A DNA stretch of 38,614 bases from NCBI GenBank assembly GCA_945870505.1, contig CAMBSN010000021.1:1-38614 (forward strand), given 5' to 3'. This DNA is from Candidatus Kuenenia stuttgartensis (GTDB lineage Bacteria > Planctomycetota > Planctomycetia > Pirellulales > UBA1268). Positions 25,920 through 34,981 of this stretch are shown here, piece after piece (the first letter of the stretch is position 1; each line of letters opens with the position of its first letter). The notes under the pieces are model-generated. The model was given only the letters and a program-made list of their open reading frames with translations, was not told where the DNA came from and searched no databases. The translations under genes and the position numbers were made by a program.

Positions 25920-28268
25920 ATGAGACACCGCGTCTCGAGCCGACTGCTCGACGGCTTTGACGACTGGTGGCAGATGCCAGTGTCGCTCCTGCTGGTCGCC
26001 GCCGTGGCCGTGTACGTCGCCTGGATGGTACGGCGCGACGCCGCTGAGCTTCCGTGGCCGGTGGCCGTGCTCCTCGCCGCGCTCCGGCTTGCGGCCCTGG
26101 CCGTCGTCGCGGCGGCGATCCTCGACATCGAACGCATTGCCGAGCACGAGATCGCCCTGCCGTCGCGCGTGGCCGTGCTCGTGGATTCGAGCGCCAGCAT
26201 GTCGCTGGCCGACGGCGACGATGCCGCTGGCACGCGGGCCGCTCGCGCTGCCGACCTCGTGGAGTCGGATCTCCTCGCGGCGGTGCTCCCCCGGCACGAC
26301 GTGAGCGTGTGGCGGTTCGACGCCGACGCGACGTCCGTGCTTCGACTCTCCTCCACCGGCTCAGGAACGGAGGCGAACGCGGCGGCCGATGGTGACTGGC
26401 GATCGCGGCTCGCGCCGGGCGGGGCCGAGACCCGGTTGGGCGAGGCTGTGGCACGCGCGGTCGAGGCTGGGCCGGCCGGCACGCTTGCGGGCGTGGTGGT
26501 GCTCTCCGACGGCGGGCAAAACGCTGGTCTCGATCCCCGGTCGGCGGCTGCGGCGGCCACGCGGGCGGGCGTGGCGGTGCATGCGATCGGCGTGGGGAGC
26601 GATGTGCTGCCGGCAAACGTCCGCATCGCCGACCTCGTGGCGCCGGCCCGCGTGTTCCCCGGCGACCGGTTTGCCGTGTCGGCCTTTCTGCAGTCGCAGG
26701 GCCTGGCCGGCGAGCGGGTGCGCATCGAACTCGAGGAGCGGCCGTCCGACGGGGCAGGGGAGTCGGTCGCGGGTCGCGTGCTCGATGGTGTCGAGGTGCT
26801 GCTCGGGGCCGATGGAGAGCTCGTGCCCGTGCGGTTCGACGTGCCCGGCCTGACGACGCCGGGCCGGCGGCTGGTCGCGGTGCGGGTGGTTCCTCCGGCG
26901 GCGGATCACTCGGCCACCGACGACGTGCAGGCCGTGGACGTCGAGGTGGTGGACCGCGTGACGCAGGTGCTGCTGATGGCGGGCGGCCCGGGCCGCGAGT
27001 ATCAGTTCATGCGCAACGTCCTCGAGCGGGACAAGAGCTTCGCGGTCGACGTGCTCCTCGGCACCGCGGCAGCCGGGATCTCGCAGGACGCCCGCCGCAT
27101 TCTCGACGCGTTTCCACCGGCCGACGAGCCGCTCGGCGAATACGATGCCGTGGTGGCGATCGACTACGACTGGCGGCTGCTCGAACCGGCGGCCCAGGCG
27201 CGGCTGGAGCGGTGGGTGGCGGGCGAGTCGGGCGGGCTCATGCTGGTGGCAGGGAGTGTGTTCATGGATAGCTGGCTCGGCGACGCGCGGACGGCGACGA
27301 TCAGAGGGCTGTATCCGCTCGACCTGCGGCGGCGGAGCGATGCGGCGACGGCCGGCATGGCGGCCGACGATCCGCGGCGGCTCGAACTCACCCGCGACGG
27401 CAGCGAGGCGGAGTTTCTCAGGCTCGCCGGCACGAGGGCCGCCAGCGACGCGGTCTGGAGGGAGTTTCCCGGCGTCTTTGCCTGCTATCCCGCAGCCGGC
27501 GTGAAGCCGGGCGCGACGGTCTACGCACGACTTGCCGCGGGGGCGGGTGGCGACGGACCGGCCTATTTCGCGGGGCAGTTCTATGGATCGGGGAGCGTGC
27601 TCGCGATGGGCAGCGGTGAACTCTGGCGGCTGCGGGCCCTGGGCGACGACGTCTACGAGCGGCTGGTGGCGCAGCTCGTGCGGCACGTGGCGCAGGGCCG
27701 CCTGATGCGCGGAGCCCGCCGCGGACGGCTGATCGTGGAGCAGGATCGCGTGGCGGTCGGCGGCACGGTGCGGATCCGGATCGTCGCGCCCGGAGCGGGA
27801 CGCCCACCCGAGTGTCGTGCCGTTGCACCGGACGGCAGCCATGTGTCGGTACCGCTCGTCGCCGAGCCCGCGCGCCCCGGCACGTTTGCGGGCGGGTTTG
27901 TCGTCACCCGCGAGGGCGGCTGGCTCGTGGAGGTCGAGCCGCTCTCCGCCGGCGACGAGCGGCTGTCTCGTCGGATCCAGGTGCAGCTGCCCGATCGCGA
28001 ACTGGCGAACCCCCGGCTCGATCGCGCGGTGCTCGCCCAGCTCACGAACGACACGGGCGGGACCACGCGGTTCCTTGCCGACGGTGGCGCCTCCGGCGAG
28101 ATCGCCGAGGCGATCGCCGCGGCACTCCCCGACCGGTCGCGACGGGAGTATGAGACAGGGGCAGCCGACCCGGCGTTTAAGCGTTGGCTCAACGCCGCCC
28201 TGCTCGCGGTCGGCGCCGGCTGTTTGTGCCTCGAATGGATCGTCCGCCGGCTCGCGAGGCTCGCCTGA
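25920..28268 (+). CDS. Second membrane VWA protein with amidotransferase-like segment
   Basis: The 782-residue protein starts with two membrane helices (MPVSLLLVAAVAVYVAWMV about 19-37, VAVLLAALRLAALAVVAAAIL about 48-68), then a VWA domain with an intact MIDAS motif D89-S-S91-A-S93. The middle has an Ig-like beta module (VFPGDRFAVSAFL...). A region from about 345 (VTQVLLMAGGPGREYQFMRNVL) resembles class I glutamine-amidotransferase folds without an obvious catalytic Cys. The C-terminus is a helix, WLNAALLAVGAGCLCLEW, with a basic end. It is known in planctomycete MoxR clusters as a large VWA protein. The next gene starts three bases later. The likely role is as a membrane scaffold working with MoxR. 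Confidence 0.88.
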   Translation: MRHRVSSRLLDGFDDWWQMPVSLLLVAAVAVYVAWMVRRDAAELPWPVAVLLAALRLAALAVVAAAILDIERIAEHEIALPSRVAVLVDSSASMSLADGDDAAGTRAARAADLVESDLLAAVLPRHDVSVWRFDADATSVLRLSSTGSGTEANAAADGDWRSRLAPGGAETRLGEAVARAVEAGPAGTLAGVVVLSDGGQNAGLDPRSAAAAATRAGVAVHAIGVGSDVLPANVRIADLVAPARVFPGDRFAVSAFLQSQGLAGERVRIELEERPSDGAGESVAGRVLDGVEVLLGADGELVPVRFDVPGLTTPGRRLVAVRVVPPAADHSATDDVQAVDVEVVDRVTQVLLMAGGPGREYQFMRNVLERDKSFAVDVLLGTAAAGISQDARRILDAFPPADEPLGEYDAVVAIDYDWRLLEPAAQARLERWVAGESGGLMLVAGSVFMDSWLGDARTATIRGLYPLDLRRRSDAATAGMAADDPRRLELTRDGSEAEFLRLAGTRAASDAVWREFPGVFACYPAAGVKPGATVYARLAAGAGGDGPAYFAGQFYGSGSVLAMGSGELWRLRALGDDVYERLVAQLVRHVAQGRLMRGARRGRLIVEQDRVAVGGTVRIRIVAPGAGRPPECRAVAPDGSHVSVPLVAEPARPGTFAGGFVVTREGGWLVEVEPLSAGDERLSRRIQVQLPDRELANPRLDRAVLAQLTNDTGGTTRFLADGGASGEIAEAIAAALPDRSRREYETGAADPAFKRWLNAALLAVGAGCLCLEWIVRRLARLA

Positions 28269-28271
28269 CGC

Positions 28272-30473
28272 ATGGACACCGCACCCCATCCTGCCGTGAC
28301 TCAGGCCCCGCATGACGAAGCGATCGCGTCGATCCTCGGAATGCTCGCGGCGGTCCGCCGCCGCACGCGGATCTGGATCTGGGCGGAGTCGCTCGCGCTT
28401 GCGGCGGCCGTGGCCCTGGCTGGTGCGTGGCTGTCGCTCGTGCTCGATCGGCTCGTCGAACCGCCGATCTGGGTACGGGTCGCGATGCTTGTGGCGGTCG
28501 CCGCCGCGGTGGCGTGGGTGCTCGTCACACGACTCGCGATGCGGCTGGCGGTGCCGCTCACCGACGAATCACTCGCCCTCGTCGTCGAGCGGGCACATCC
28601 CGAGTTTGGCGACGCGCTGTCAACGGCCGTGTCGTGCAGCCTCGGCGGCAACACCGAAGTGGATCCGGAGATGCTCGCGGCAACGGTGTCGGCCGCTGCG
28701 GCACGCGCCGGCGTGATCCGAACCGGGGCTATCTTCCGCAGGCGGCGGCTTGCGGGCGTGCTGGCGGCCGTCGCTGCTGCGGTGTCTGTCACGGCGGTGG
28801 CGGCGGCGACGCGGCCGACGGAGACGGCGATCTGGACGCGGCGAATGCTCGGGCTCTCCGACGCGCCCTGGCCGCGGCGGGTGGCGTTTGAGCCAGAGGG
28901 CTTCGTGGACGGGCGGCGGGTGGTGGCCCGCGGTGACGACGTGGACGTGCTCGTGCGGGCGATCGCTGCCTGGGGTGATCCGCCTGAGATGGTCGAACTC
29001 CGCACGCGGGGCCGAGGTGGCGTGCGGTCCGAGCGGATGGGGGGCCGTGGCGGCGCGACGGCCGCCGGACAGTCGTTCGGCCACGTGCTCAAGGGGGTCG
29101 ATGAGGATCTCGACGTGGAAATTCGCGGCGGAGACGCCAGGCTGCGCGGGCTCCGCGTCGTGGTCGAAGATCCTCCCGTGGTGACGGCGCTCGAGATCAC
29201 CTCCACGCCGCCGCCCTACCTCGGTGGTGGACCACGAACCTCGGCGGCGAGCCGTGTCGTGACCGTGCCCCGCGGATCGATCGTGAGCCTGGCATGCACG
29301 TCGAGCAAGCCACTGTCGGCCGCGAGTGTGTCGATCCGCAGGGCGGCAGCCGCCGATGGGACAGATGCCGTGGAGGAGCTGATCGCCCGGCTCGACTCGG
29401 CATCCGCCCCAACGAAGGCGATCTCGGCCGTGACACCGCCGATCGATGTCGATACCGCCGTGCTCGTGCGGCTCGTCGACGATCACGGGCTCGTGAACCG
29501 GGATCCTGTCGCGGTGGTGCTCGCGGCCGTTCCCGACGAGCCACCGCGGGTGGCGGTGCGACTCGCGGGCATCTCGTCGGCCGTGACGCCGCAGGCGACG
29601 CTCCCGATCGAGGGCTCGATCACCGACGATCACGCCCTGGCCTCGGCCGACGTGCGGCTGGCGGTGGGCGATGCGAGCCAGATCGTGCCGATCGGCCGCG
29701 CTCGTGATGGAGTGGCGGCGGTCGATCTTGCCGCAGACCGCCCGGAACTGGTGCGGCTGGAGCAGGCGGGCCTCGCCATCGGCGCGCGGCTCGAGGTGTC
29801 GGTCTCGGCCCGCGATCGCTGCACGCTCGCCGATGGGCCGCACGAGACCGTCGGCGAGACATGGACGCTCGACGTGGTCTCGCCCGAGTCGCTGCGGGCG
29901 CTGGTGGAGGCCCGCGAGGTGCTGCTGCGGCGGCGGCTCGAGGGCGTGATCGACGATCTCGTGAAGGCGCGAGACGCTGCCGCCGCGACTCCGCCACAGC
30001 CGGCCGACAAGGGCGATGATGGCGATGATCGTGGCGGCGATGGCGTTGCTCGGCGGTGTGGCGAAGCGGCCGCCCGCGCGGCGGGGGAGACTGCCGAGAT
30101 CGCCGGGGAGTTCAAAGGAATCCACCGCGAACTGGTCAACAACGCTCTGGCGACGCCCGACGTCGAGGCCCGCCTCCTTGGCCAGATCGCCGAGCCGCTC
30201 ACGGCGATCGTGACGGAGGAACTAGCCACCGCGATCAGCCGCTGCCGGCAGGCAGGCGAGGGCGACGCCGCCGGTGGCCGCCAGGCCATGGCCGCCGCCC
30301 TCGATGCCGCGGTGGCCAAACTCCGGGCGGTGCTCGATCGCATGCTGGAACTCGAATCGATCAACGAGGTGATCGAGCGGCTCCGCGGCGTGATTCGCGT
30401 GCAGGAGCAGATCCGCGACGACACGCTCGAGCGGCAGCGGAGGCGGGGCCGCGAGGCCCTGGAGTCGCCATGA
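28272..30473 (+). CDS. DUF4175-like large membrane protein
   Basis: The 733-residue protein has a cytoplasmic N-terminus (about 1-33), two membrane helices (WAESLALAAAVALAGAWLSLV and VRVAMLVAVAAAVAWVLV), a short loop with ESLALVVERAHPEFGDALSTAV, and a third helix (LAGVLAAVAAAVSVTAVAA). A long extracytoplasmic part of beta modules follows (VVTALEITSTPPPYLGG, ERTRGS-like), and the C-terminal 150 residues are helical and charged (VRDAAAATPPQ, AELEELATAI, LERQRRRG). This layout resembles the DUF4175 family, whose function is unknown. It starts three bases after the VWA gene and overlaps the next start by four bases (ATGA), so it is tightly coupled. Confidence 0.8.
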   Translation: MDTAPHPAVTQAPHDEAIASILGMLAAVRRRTRIWIWAESLALAAAVALAGAWLSLVLDRLVEPPIWVRVAMLVAVAAAVAWVLVTRLAMRLAVPLTDESLALVVERAHPEFGDALSTAVSCSLGGNTEVDPEMLAATVSAAAARAGVIRTGAIFRRRRLAGVLAAVAAAVSVTAVAAATRPTETAIWTRRMLGLSDAPWPRRVAFEPEGFVDGRRVVARGDDVDVLVRAIAAWGDPPEMVELRTRGRGGVRSERMGGRGGATAAGQSFGHVLKGVDEDLDVEIRGGDARLRGLRVVVEDPPVVTALEITSTPPPYLGGGPRTSAASRVVTVPRGSIVSLACTSSKPLSAASVSIRRAAAADGTDAVEELIARLDSASAPTKAISAVTPPIDVDTAVLVRLVDDHGLVNRDPVAVVLAAVPDEPPRVAVRLAGISSAVTPQATLPIEGSITDDHALASADVRLAVGDASQIVPIGRARDGVAAVDLAADRPELVRLEQAGLAIGARLEVSVSARDRCTLADGPHETVGETWTLDVVSPESLRALVEAREVLLRRRLEGVIDDLVKARDAAAATPPQPADKGDDGDDRGGDGVARRCGEAAARAAGETAEIAGEFKGIHRELVNNALATPDVEARLLGQIAEPLTAIVTEELATAISRCRQAGEGDAAGGRQAMAAALDAAVAKLRAVLDRMLELESINEVIERLRGVIRVQEQIRDDTLERQRRRGREALESP

Positions 30474-32023
30474 GACGCTGCCTGCTTCCCGTCGTGGCGG
30501 CTGTGCTCGCCGCATCGACCTGGTGCCCTGCGTGGGCGGTTGACGCGCCGCGGTCAGACGCCACCGCGCTCGCGGCCCGTGAGGCCGAGTTGCTCGCACG
30601 CTATCAGGAGCTCGAACGGTCGTTCCTACGACTTGCCGACGTGCTCGCGGCGACCGATCCACGGCGGGCCGCGGCGCTGCGGGCGGCGTTTGATCACGCC
30701 CGCGAGGAGCAGCTGGGGGATCGCGTGGCGGCGATCGTCGCGATGCTCGAGCAGGGCCAGTTGCTCAAAGCCGGCACGAGCCAGCAGGATGCGATCGGCC
30801 AGTTTCGCTCGCTCCTCGATCTGCTCGAGGCGGGGGCTGGGGAGCAGCGGGCGGCCGACACCGCGAAGCAACTGAAGGCCTTCATGGGGAGGATCACCAA
30901 GCAGATCGCGAAGCAGCGGGACATCGAGGGCGTGACGGAGGCGGGAGGCGCCGGCCGCGACCTGACGGAGCGGCAGCGGGCGGCCGCGGACGAGACGCGG
31001 GCGCTCGGCGACGACGTGCAGCGGTTCGCCGAACGGCTCGCTGAGGATGCGAAGAAGCCCGCGGCCGATTCGGCTGAGAAATCCGAGGCGCCCGGGAAGG
31101 AGCGCGGCCGCGAGGCGGAGCCATCCAGCCCCGACGGAAACGAGCCGGCGCCGGCAAACGCCGCCGAGGAGCCTCAGGTCGAGGGCAACGACGACACGGC
31201 CCGGAGCCGCCGGACGGCGCAGCGGCTGCGGGCCGCCGAGCAGCGGATGCGACAGGCCCAGGAGCGTCTGGAGAACACCGACCCCGGGGCCGCACGGGGC
31301 GAGCAGGAGCGGGCCGTCGAGGAACTCGAAACGGCGCGGGCCGAGCTCGAGCAGATCCTGCGGCAGATGCGGGAGGAGGAGGTGACGCGGCTGCTCGTCC
31401 AGCTCGAGACGCGGCTTCGCGGCATGCTCAAGGCCGAACGCGGCGTGCTCGCCGACGCGGAGCGATTGGCCGCAGCGACCGAGCAGTCGGATCGGGAGCG
31501 GCAGCTGGAGGCGGCGCGGTTGGGGAGAGAGCAGGGAACGATTACAGCCGAGGCCGCCAAGGCCCTCGTGCTCGTCCGCGACGACGGCTCGGCGGTGGCG
31601 ATTCCGCAGGCGCTCGAGCAGGTGCACGACGACTCGGGCCAGGCAGCCACGCGGCTGGCTCGCGGCGACGCGGGCCGCGACACGATCAGCCTGCTCGGCG
31701 AGATCGTCATCGGCCTGGAGGAGATGCTCGCGGCCGTCGAACGGGCGCGCGAGGACCAGCAGGATGCGGCCGCCGCGCCGGCGGGCGGACGCCCCGGAGA
31801 GGTGGGCGAGCAGCCGCTCGTCGACAAGCTCGCCGAACTCAAGATGCTGCGGTCGTTGCAGGCCCGGGTGAACGCGCGAACGCAGCGGCTCGCACGGCTG
31901 CTCGATGCCGACGACACACCCGTGAAAGGGACGGATCTGCGGGCCGCCCTTGCGCGGCTCGCCGACCGGCAGCGGCAGATCGAACGGGCCGCCCGCGACA
32001 TCGTCGAAGGGCTCACCGAGTAG
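30470..32023 (+). CDS. Exported coiled-coil protein
   Basis: The 517-residue protein has a signal peptide (MRRCLLPVVAAVLAAST, ending AWAVD). The rest is almost entirely helical and rich in Ala, Glu, Arg and Gln, with long heptad-like stretches (LAAREAELLARYQELERSFL, LRAAEQRMRQAQERLENT, VEELETARAELEQILRQM). A charged, Pro-rich linker at about 200-240 splits it in two. No family is recognised. The ATG overlaps the previous TGA by four bases. The pairing of the DUF4175-like membrane protein with a large periplasmic coiled coil suggests that they form one complex. Confidence 0.8.
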   Translation: MRRCLLPVVAAVLAASTWCPAWAVDAPRSDATALAAREAELLARYQELERSFLRLADVLAATDPRRAAALRAAFDHAREEQLGDRVAAIVAMLEQGQLLKAGTSQQDAIGQFRSLLDLLEAGAGEQRAADTAKQLKAFMGRITKQIAKQRDIEGVTEAGGAGRDLTERQRAAADETRALGDDVQRFAERLAEDAKKPAADSAEKSEAPGKERGREAEPSSPDGNEPAPANAAEEPQVEGNDDTARSRRTAQRLRAAEQRMRQAQERLENTDPGAARGEQERAVEELETARAELEQILRQMREEEVTRLLVQLETRLRGMLKAERGVLADAERLAAATEQSDRERQLEAARLGREQGTITAEAAKALVLVRDDGSAVAIPQALEQVHDDSGQAATRLARGDAGRDTISLLGEIVIGLEEMLAAVERAREDQQDAAAAPAGGRPGEVGEQPLVDKLAELKMLRSLQARVNARTQRLARLLDADDTPVKGTDLRAALARLADRQRQIERAARDIVEGLTE

Positions 32024-32107
32024 CGCGTTGGCCGAAGGTTTCCCCCGGCGTGGCTGCGAAGACTACACTCACAGATGGTGCTTCGTTCCCGACCTCCGGA
32101 GCCGCGC

Positions 32108-33193
32108 ATGCCCTTGCCCTCGATCCGCCGCACGCTGGCCCGAGGCCTGTTCGTGGCGGCTGCCTGGGCCGCGGTCGGGCCGCCGCCGGAGTGCGCCATC
32201 GCGGTGTCGGAGCCGGCGCTTTCCCGCGAGCCCACGTGGTCGATTCCCACCGCCAGCGCGGTGAGATTGAAGGTGGAGCAGTGGCCCGCGGGATCGGTCT
32301 CCCAGGAGACGGTTGATCCGACGCGGGCTGCCGCCGTGCGGGCAGCCTGGAACGACGTGGCCGCCGGCCGGAGAGACCTGCTCGACACGGTGGTGGATGC
32401 GATCGGAGATCATGAGCCGCGTGCCGCCCAGCTGGTGGCGACGGTGGCTCGTGGGCAGGATCCGCCGATCGAATGGCTCGACGACCCAGCGACCGACGCC
32501 TTCGTGCGGGATGCGCTGACGCTCTGGTGGGGCCGCGAACTCGTCCGTCGCGACCGCTTCGACGAGGCGCTGCCGCTGCTGGAACGCCTCGAGGTCGGTG
32601 ATTCGGTCGATCCCGCGACCGTGCTCTTCCACCGGGCCGCATGCGAGCATTGGCTCCTCAAGATCGATGAGGCGATCGAGTCGCTCGACCGGCTGCTGGA
32701 GCGAGAGTCGGAGATCCCCGTGCGATACGCCAGCGTGGCGCGACTCCTGCGGGCGGACGTCGCCGCGTTGGAGAAGGGCTCGCTCGATCACATCGCCCGC
32801 CGGATGCGAGACGTCACCAGGCGGCTCGACCTCGGCAGTGCCGGCCCCACGACCCGCGAGGTGCAGGACGGCGTGATGGCGTCGCTCGACGAACTGATCA
32901 AGCGGCTCGAGGACCAGCAGCAGGACCAACAAGGCGAGTCGTCGTCCGGCGCGGGCAGTGGCTCGGGGCAGGGGGGCGGAGGGCGGCCTATGGAAGACAG
33001 TCGCATCGCCCGCGGCCGCGGGACGGGCGAGGTGCGGAAGCGAGACCTCGCCCCGGGCGAGTCGTGGGGCAACCTGCCGCCTCACGATCGCGAGCGAGCG
33101 CTTCAGCAGATCGGCCGCGAGTTTCCGCCGCACTACCGCGAGGCGATCGAACAGTATTTCAAGCGGTTGTCCACCGGCGCGGAGGATCGCTGA
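32108..33193 (+). CDS. Exported helical-repeat (TPR-like) protein
   Basis: The 361-residue protein has a signal peptide (MPLPSIRRTLARGLFVAAAW). Residues about 110-240 form TPR-like helix pairs (WGRELVRRDRFDEALPLLERL, FHRAACEHWLLKIDEAIESLDRLL, RYASVARLLRADVAAL). A Gln/Ser/Gly-rich linker at about 275-300 (QQQDQQGESSSG, GSGQGGGG) precedes a conserved C-terminal tail with RERALQQIGREFPPHYREAIEQYFKRL, which occurs at the end of many planctomycete proteins from MoxR clusters. The ATG at 32108 has GGAG upstream and is preferred over 32075 because it starts the signal peptide. It lies 84 bp after the coiled-coil gene. Confidence 0.82.
   Translation: MPLPSIRRTLARGLFVAAAWAAVGPPPECAIAVSEPALSREPTWSIPTASAVRLKVEQWPAGSVSQETVDPTRAAAVRAAWNDVAAGRRDLLDTVVDAIGDHEPRAAQLVATVARGQDPPIEWLDDPATDAFVRDALTLWWGRELVRRDRFDEALPLLERLEVGDSVDPATVLFHRAACEHWLLKIDEAIESLDRLLERESEIPVRYASVARLLRADVAALEKGSLDHIARRMRDVTRRLDLGSAGPTTREVQDGVMASLDELIKRLEDQQQDQQGESSSGAGSGSGQGGGGRPMEDSRIARGRGTGEVRKRDLAPGESWGNLPPHDRERALQQIGREFPPHYREAIEQYFKRLSTGAEDR
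33181..33185 (+). promoter_or_regulatory. Ribosome-binding site supporting a GTG start at 33195
   Basis: GGAGG nine bases before GTG, inside the end of the preceding gene. The alternative ATG at 33219 has no such site. Confidence 0.6.
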
Positions 33194-33194
33194 C

Positions 33195-34412
33195 GTGAGC
33201 TGCTGCCCCGTCATCACGATGTCTTGCGGCGTGGGCCTGCGAACCGCGGCGCGGACGGCTTTGTGCTGGGCCGTTCTGGCGGTCGGCGGGATCGCCGCCG
33301 GCCCCGATGTGCAGGTGCGGGTGGACGGCACCACCGCCGCGCCGCTCCAGGGCGTGCTCCGGTCGATCGATCGCGAGGCCCTCGAACTGATCGTGGATGG
33401 TGAGTCGCGGCGGGTCCCCCTGGCCGGCGTACGGACGCTCACCGCGGTCGCCGGTGCTGAAGGCGGGCCGGTGCCACCTGCGGCCGTCGAGGTGGTGGGA
33501 GACGGCGGGCTCACGATCGGCGGCGACGACCTCCGCTGGGAGGAAGGTCGCGCGACGATCGTCCGCGGCACCGCGGCCATCGACCTGCCGATCGAGCGGC
33601 TGCGTCGGGCGGCGTGGCGACCGGCGGCGGATGCCGCAGGGGCGGACATTCCCGACTGGCTCGCGGCGGTGCCCGCCGAACCGGCGGCCGATCTCGTCGC
33701 CGTTACGCAGCCGGAGGGGTTCGAACTCGTGGAGTGCGCGATCACCGCGATCTCGCCCATCGCGGTCACGGTGATGCTCGACGGTGAGCGGATCCCCGTG
33801 AACCGCCGCAAGGTGCTCGGGCTTGTCTGGGTGCGGCCGCCGGTGGCGAAGGCGACTCCGGCGACGGGGGCCACGCAGGTCTCGATTGTCGGCGGCACCC
33901 TCGGCGCTTCGACGGTCGAGTGGCGGGATGGCGGGCTCGTGCTCGACGGCGAGATTCGCGTTCCCGGCGAGATGCTCCGGTCGATCGACTTTGCAGCCGG
34001 GCGGACGGTCGCGCTCGTCGCGGTCGAACCTGAGACCACGTCGAGCGAGCCGTTCTTCGGAGGCCTGACCGCGATCGACGGCCTGGCCTCTTTTTTTGCG
34101 CCGCGGATCGTGACTCCCGCCGAAGGGCAGCCCGCCTGGTTGATGCGGCCCAAGGCGACCGCCACCTGGAGGGTGCCCGACGACAGCCGCCGGTTTCACG
34201 CCCGGGCGGTTCGCGTGGCGGCGACCTCGGCGGTCGTTGTCTGGGCGCGAGCCGACGATGGCGCCGAGTGGCGGCAGCGGCTCGACGGCGCTGGTGCGAT
34301 TCCCATCGAGATCGACCTCCACGACGCGCGGCGGCTGACGATCGGCGTCGAGTTTGCCGATGGGGGTGTCGGTGTCCCCGTGCGCTTCGATGACGCGGGG
34401 TTCGAGAAGTGA
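33195..34412 (+). CDS. Exported beta-rich protein, family not recognised
   Basis: The 405-residue protein starts with a GTG two bases after the previous stop, and its N-terminus contains a signal-peptide-like segment (RTAARTALCWAVLAVGGIAAG). Residues 30-100 have a short beta segment (LQGVLRSIDREALELIVDGESRRVPL), repeated loosely near 120-150 and 190-225 (ECAITAISPIAVTVMLDGERIPV). This suggests repeated small beta domains, perhaps of the SH3 or Sm type. The last 110 residues (VTPAEGQPAWLMRPKATATWRVPDD, TIGVEFADGG) resemble an NPCBM-like jelly-roll carbohydrate-binding fold, but I am not certain. It is followed by a repeat-filled gap before the HtrA-like genes. Confidence 0.75.
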   Translation: MSCCPVITMSCGVGLRTAARTALCWAVLAVGGIAAGPDVQVRVDGTTAAPLQGVLRSIDREALELIVDGESRRVPLAGVRTLTAVAGAEGGPVPPAAVEVVGDGGLTIGGDDLRWEEGRATIVRGTAAIDLPIERLRRAAWRPAADAAGADIPDWLAAVPAEPAADLVAVTQPEGFELVECAITAISPIAVTVMLDGERIPVNRRKVLGLVWVRPPVAKATPATGATQVSIVGGTLGASTVEWRDGGLVLDGEIRVPGEMLRSIDFAAGRTVALVAVEPETTSSEPFFGGLTAIDGLASFFAPRIVTPAEGQPAWLMRPKATATWRVPDDSRRFHARAVRVAATSAVVVWARADDGAEWRQRLDGAGAIPIEIDLHDARRLTIGVEFADGGVGVPVRFDDAGFEK

Positions 34413-34452
34413 TCCGAGGTGCGCGTCATTCCCAGGCGTGGGCTCTCCCCCG

Positions 34453-34475
34453 TAGCACAGGTTGTCAACCTGTGT
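34453..34475. repeat. TAGCACAGGTT palindrome
   Basis: A copy with centre GTC, 32 bp before the first palindrome of the composite repeat. Confidence 0.85.
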
Positions 34476-34506
34476 GTCGTCCCGGTTCACGCGGGGGGCT
34501 CCTTCG

Positions 34507-34720
34507 TAGCACAGGTTGTCAACCTGTGTGTCTTCCCGGTGTGCAGTGGGCTCGGGACTGCCCGTGCCATCTCGCCGGACGTTCGCTGCGGGCATCCTGC
34601 CCTCCGCTCACTCGAAGGAGACCTCGCTTCGCCCTCCAGGCTTCGCTCGGTTTCCTACGCCGCTCGATTGGCACGGGCAGCCCCTCACAGCCCCTCGTAG
34701 CGCAGGTTTTCAACCTGTGT
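34507..34720. repeat. Composite repeat, locus C (palindrome / 136-bp unit / palindrome)
   Basis: Palindromes lie at 34507-34529 and 34698-34720 (variant CGCAGGTT). The 136-bp unit at 34551-34686 has terminal repeats GGGACTGCCCGTGCC (34554-34568) and GGCACGGGCAGCCCC (34670-34684), matching at 14 of 15. Length (214 bp) and period (191 bp) are identical to locus A, while the interior differs more than the ends. Confidence 0.85.
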
Positions 34721-34804
34721 GTCTTCCCGTTTCGCAGTGCGCTCCTGTGCGTGCCTCCGATCCAGATGCTCCCCCTCTCAGAGTCACAGGAAGCGATGAT
34801 GCCG

Positions 34805-34938
34805 CGAGGGGCTGCCCGTGCCCGGGAGCCGGCGTTGCTGACGAGCGGAGTCTGGATCGCGGAGCGAAGTCAGCATCGAGCGAGCGGAGGGCCGGAGCCC
34901 GCAGCGAGCGTCCGGCGACGGGCACGGGCAGCCCCGAG
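34805..34938. repeat. Inverted 136-bp-type unit, locus D
   Basis: Perfect 16-bp terminal inverted repeats, GGGGCTGCCCGTGCCC (34808-34823) and its complement (34920-34935). The reverse complement aligns closely with locus A along its length. It ends 44 bp before the first ATG of the HtrA-like protein's hydrophobic segment. Confidence 0.8.
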
Positions 34939-34981
34939 CGCCGGGAGACATCGTGGCCTTCGGGGCCTCGTGGTCGCGATC

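Larger units (their letters stand above)
34413..34981. other. 569-bp repeat-filled gap before the HtrA-like genes
   Basis: The gap consists mainly of three palindromes, a 136-bp unit, and an inverted 136-bp unit. One frame is open throughout (34409 onward) and joins the HtrA-like gene, but its content is the repeat sequence. No independent gene is visible. Confidence 0.6.

Noticed and set aside
34409-34795. In-frame N-terminal extension of the HtrA-like protein back to 34409
   Set aside because: The translated sequence is that of the palindromes and the 136-bp unit (repeated ST-GCQPVC and QVFNLC-like peptides), so coding there is very unlikely, although a start at 34796 cannot be excluded.
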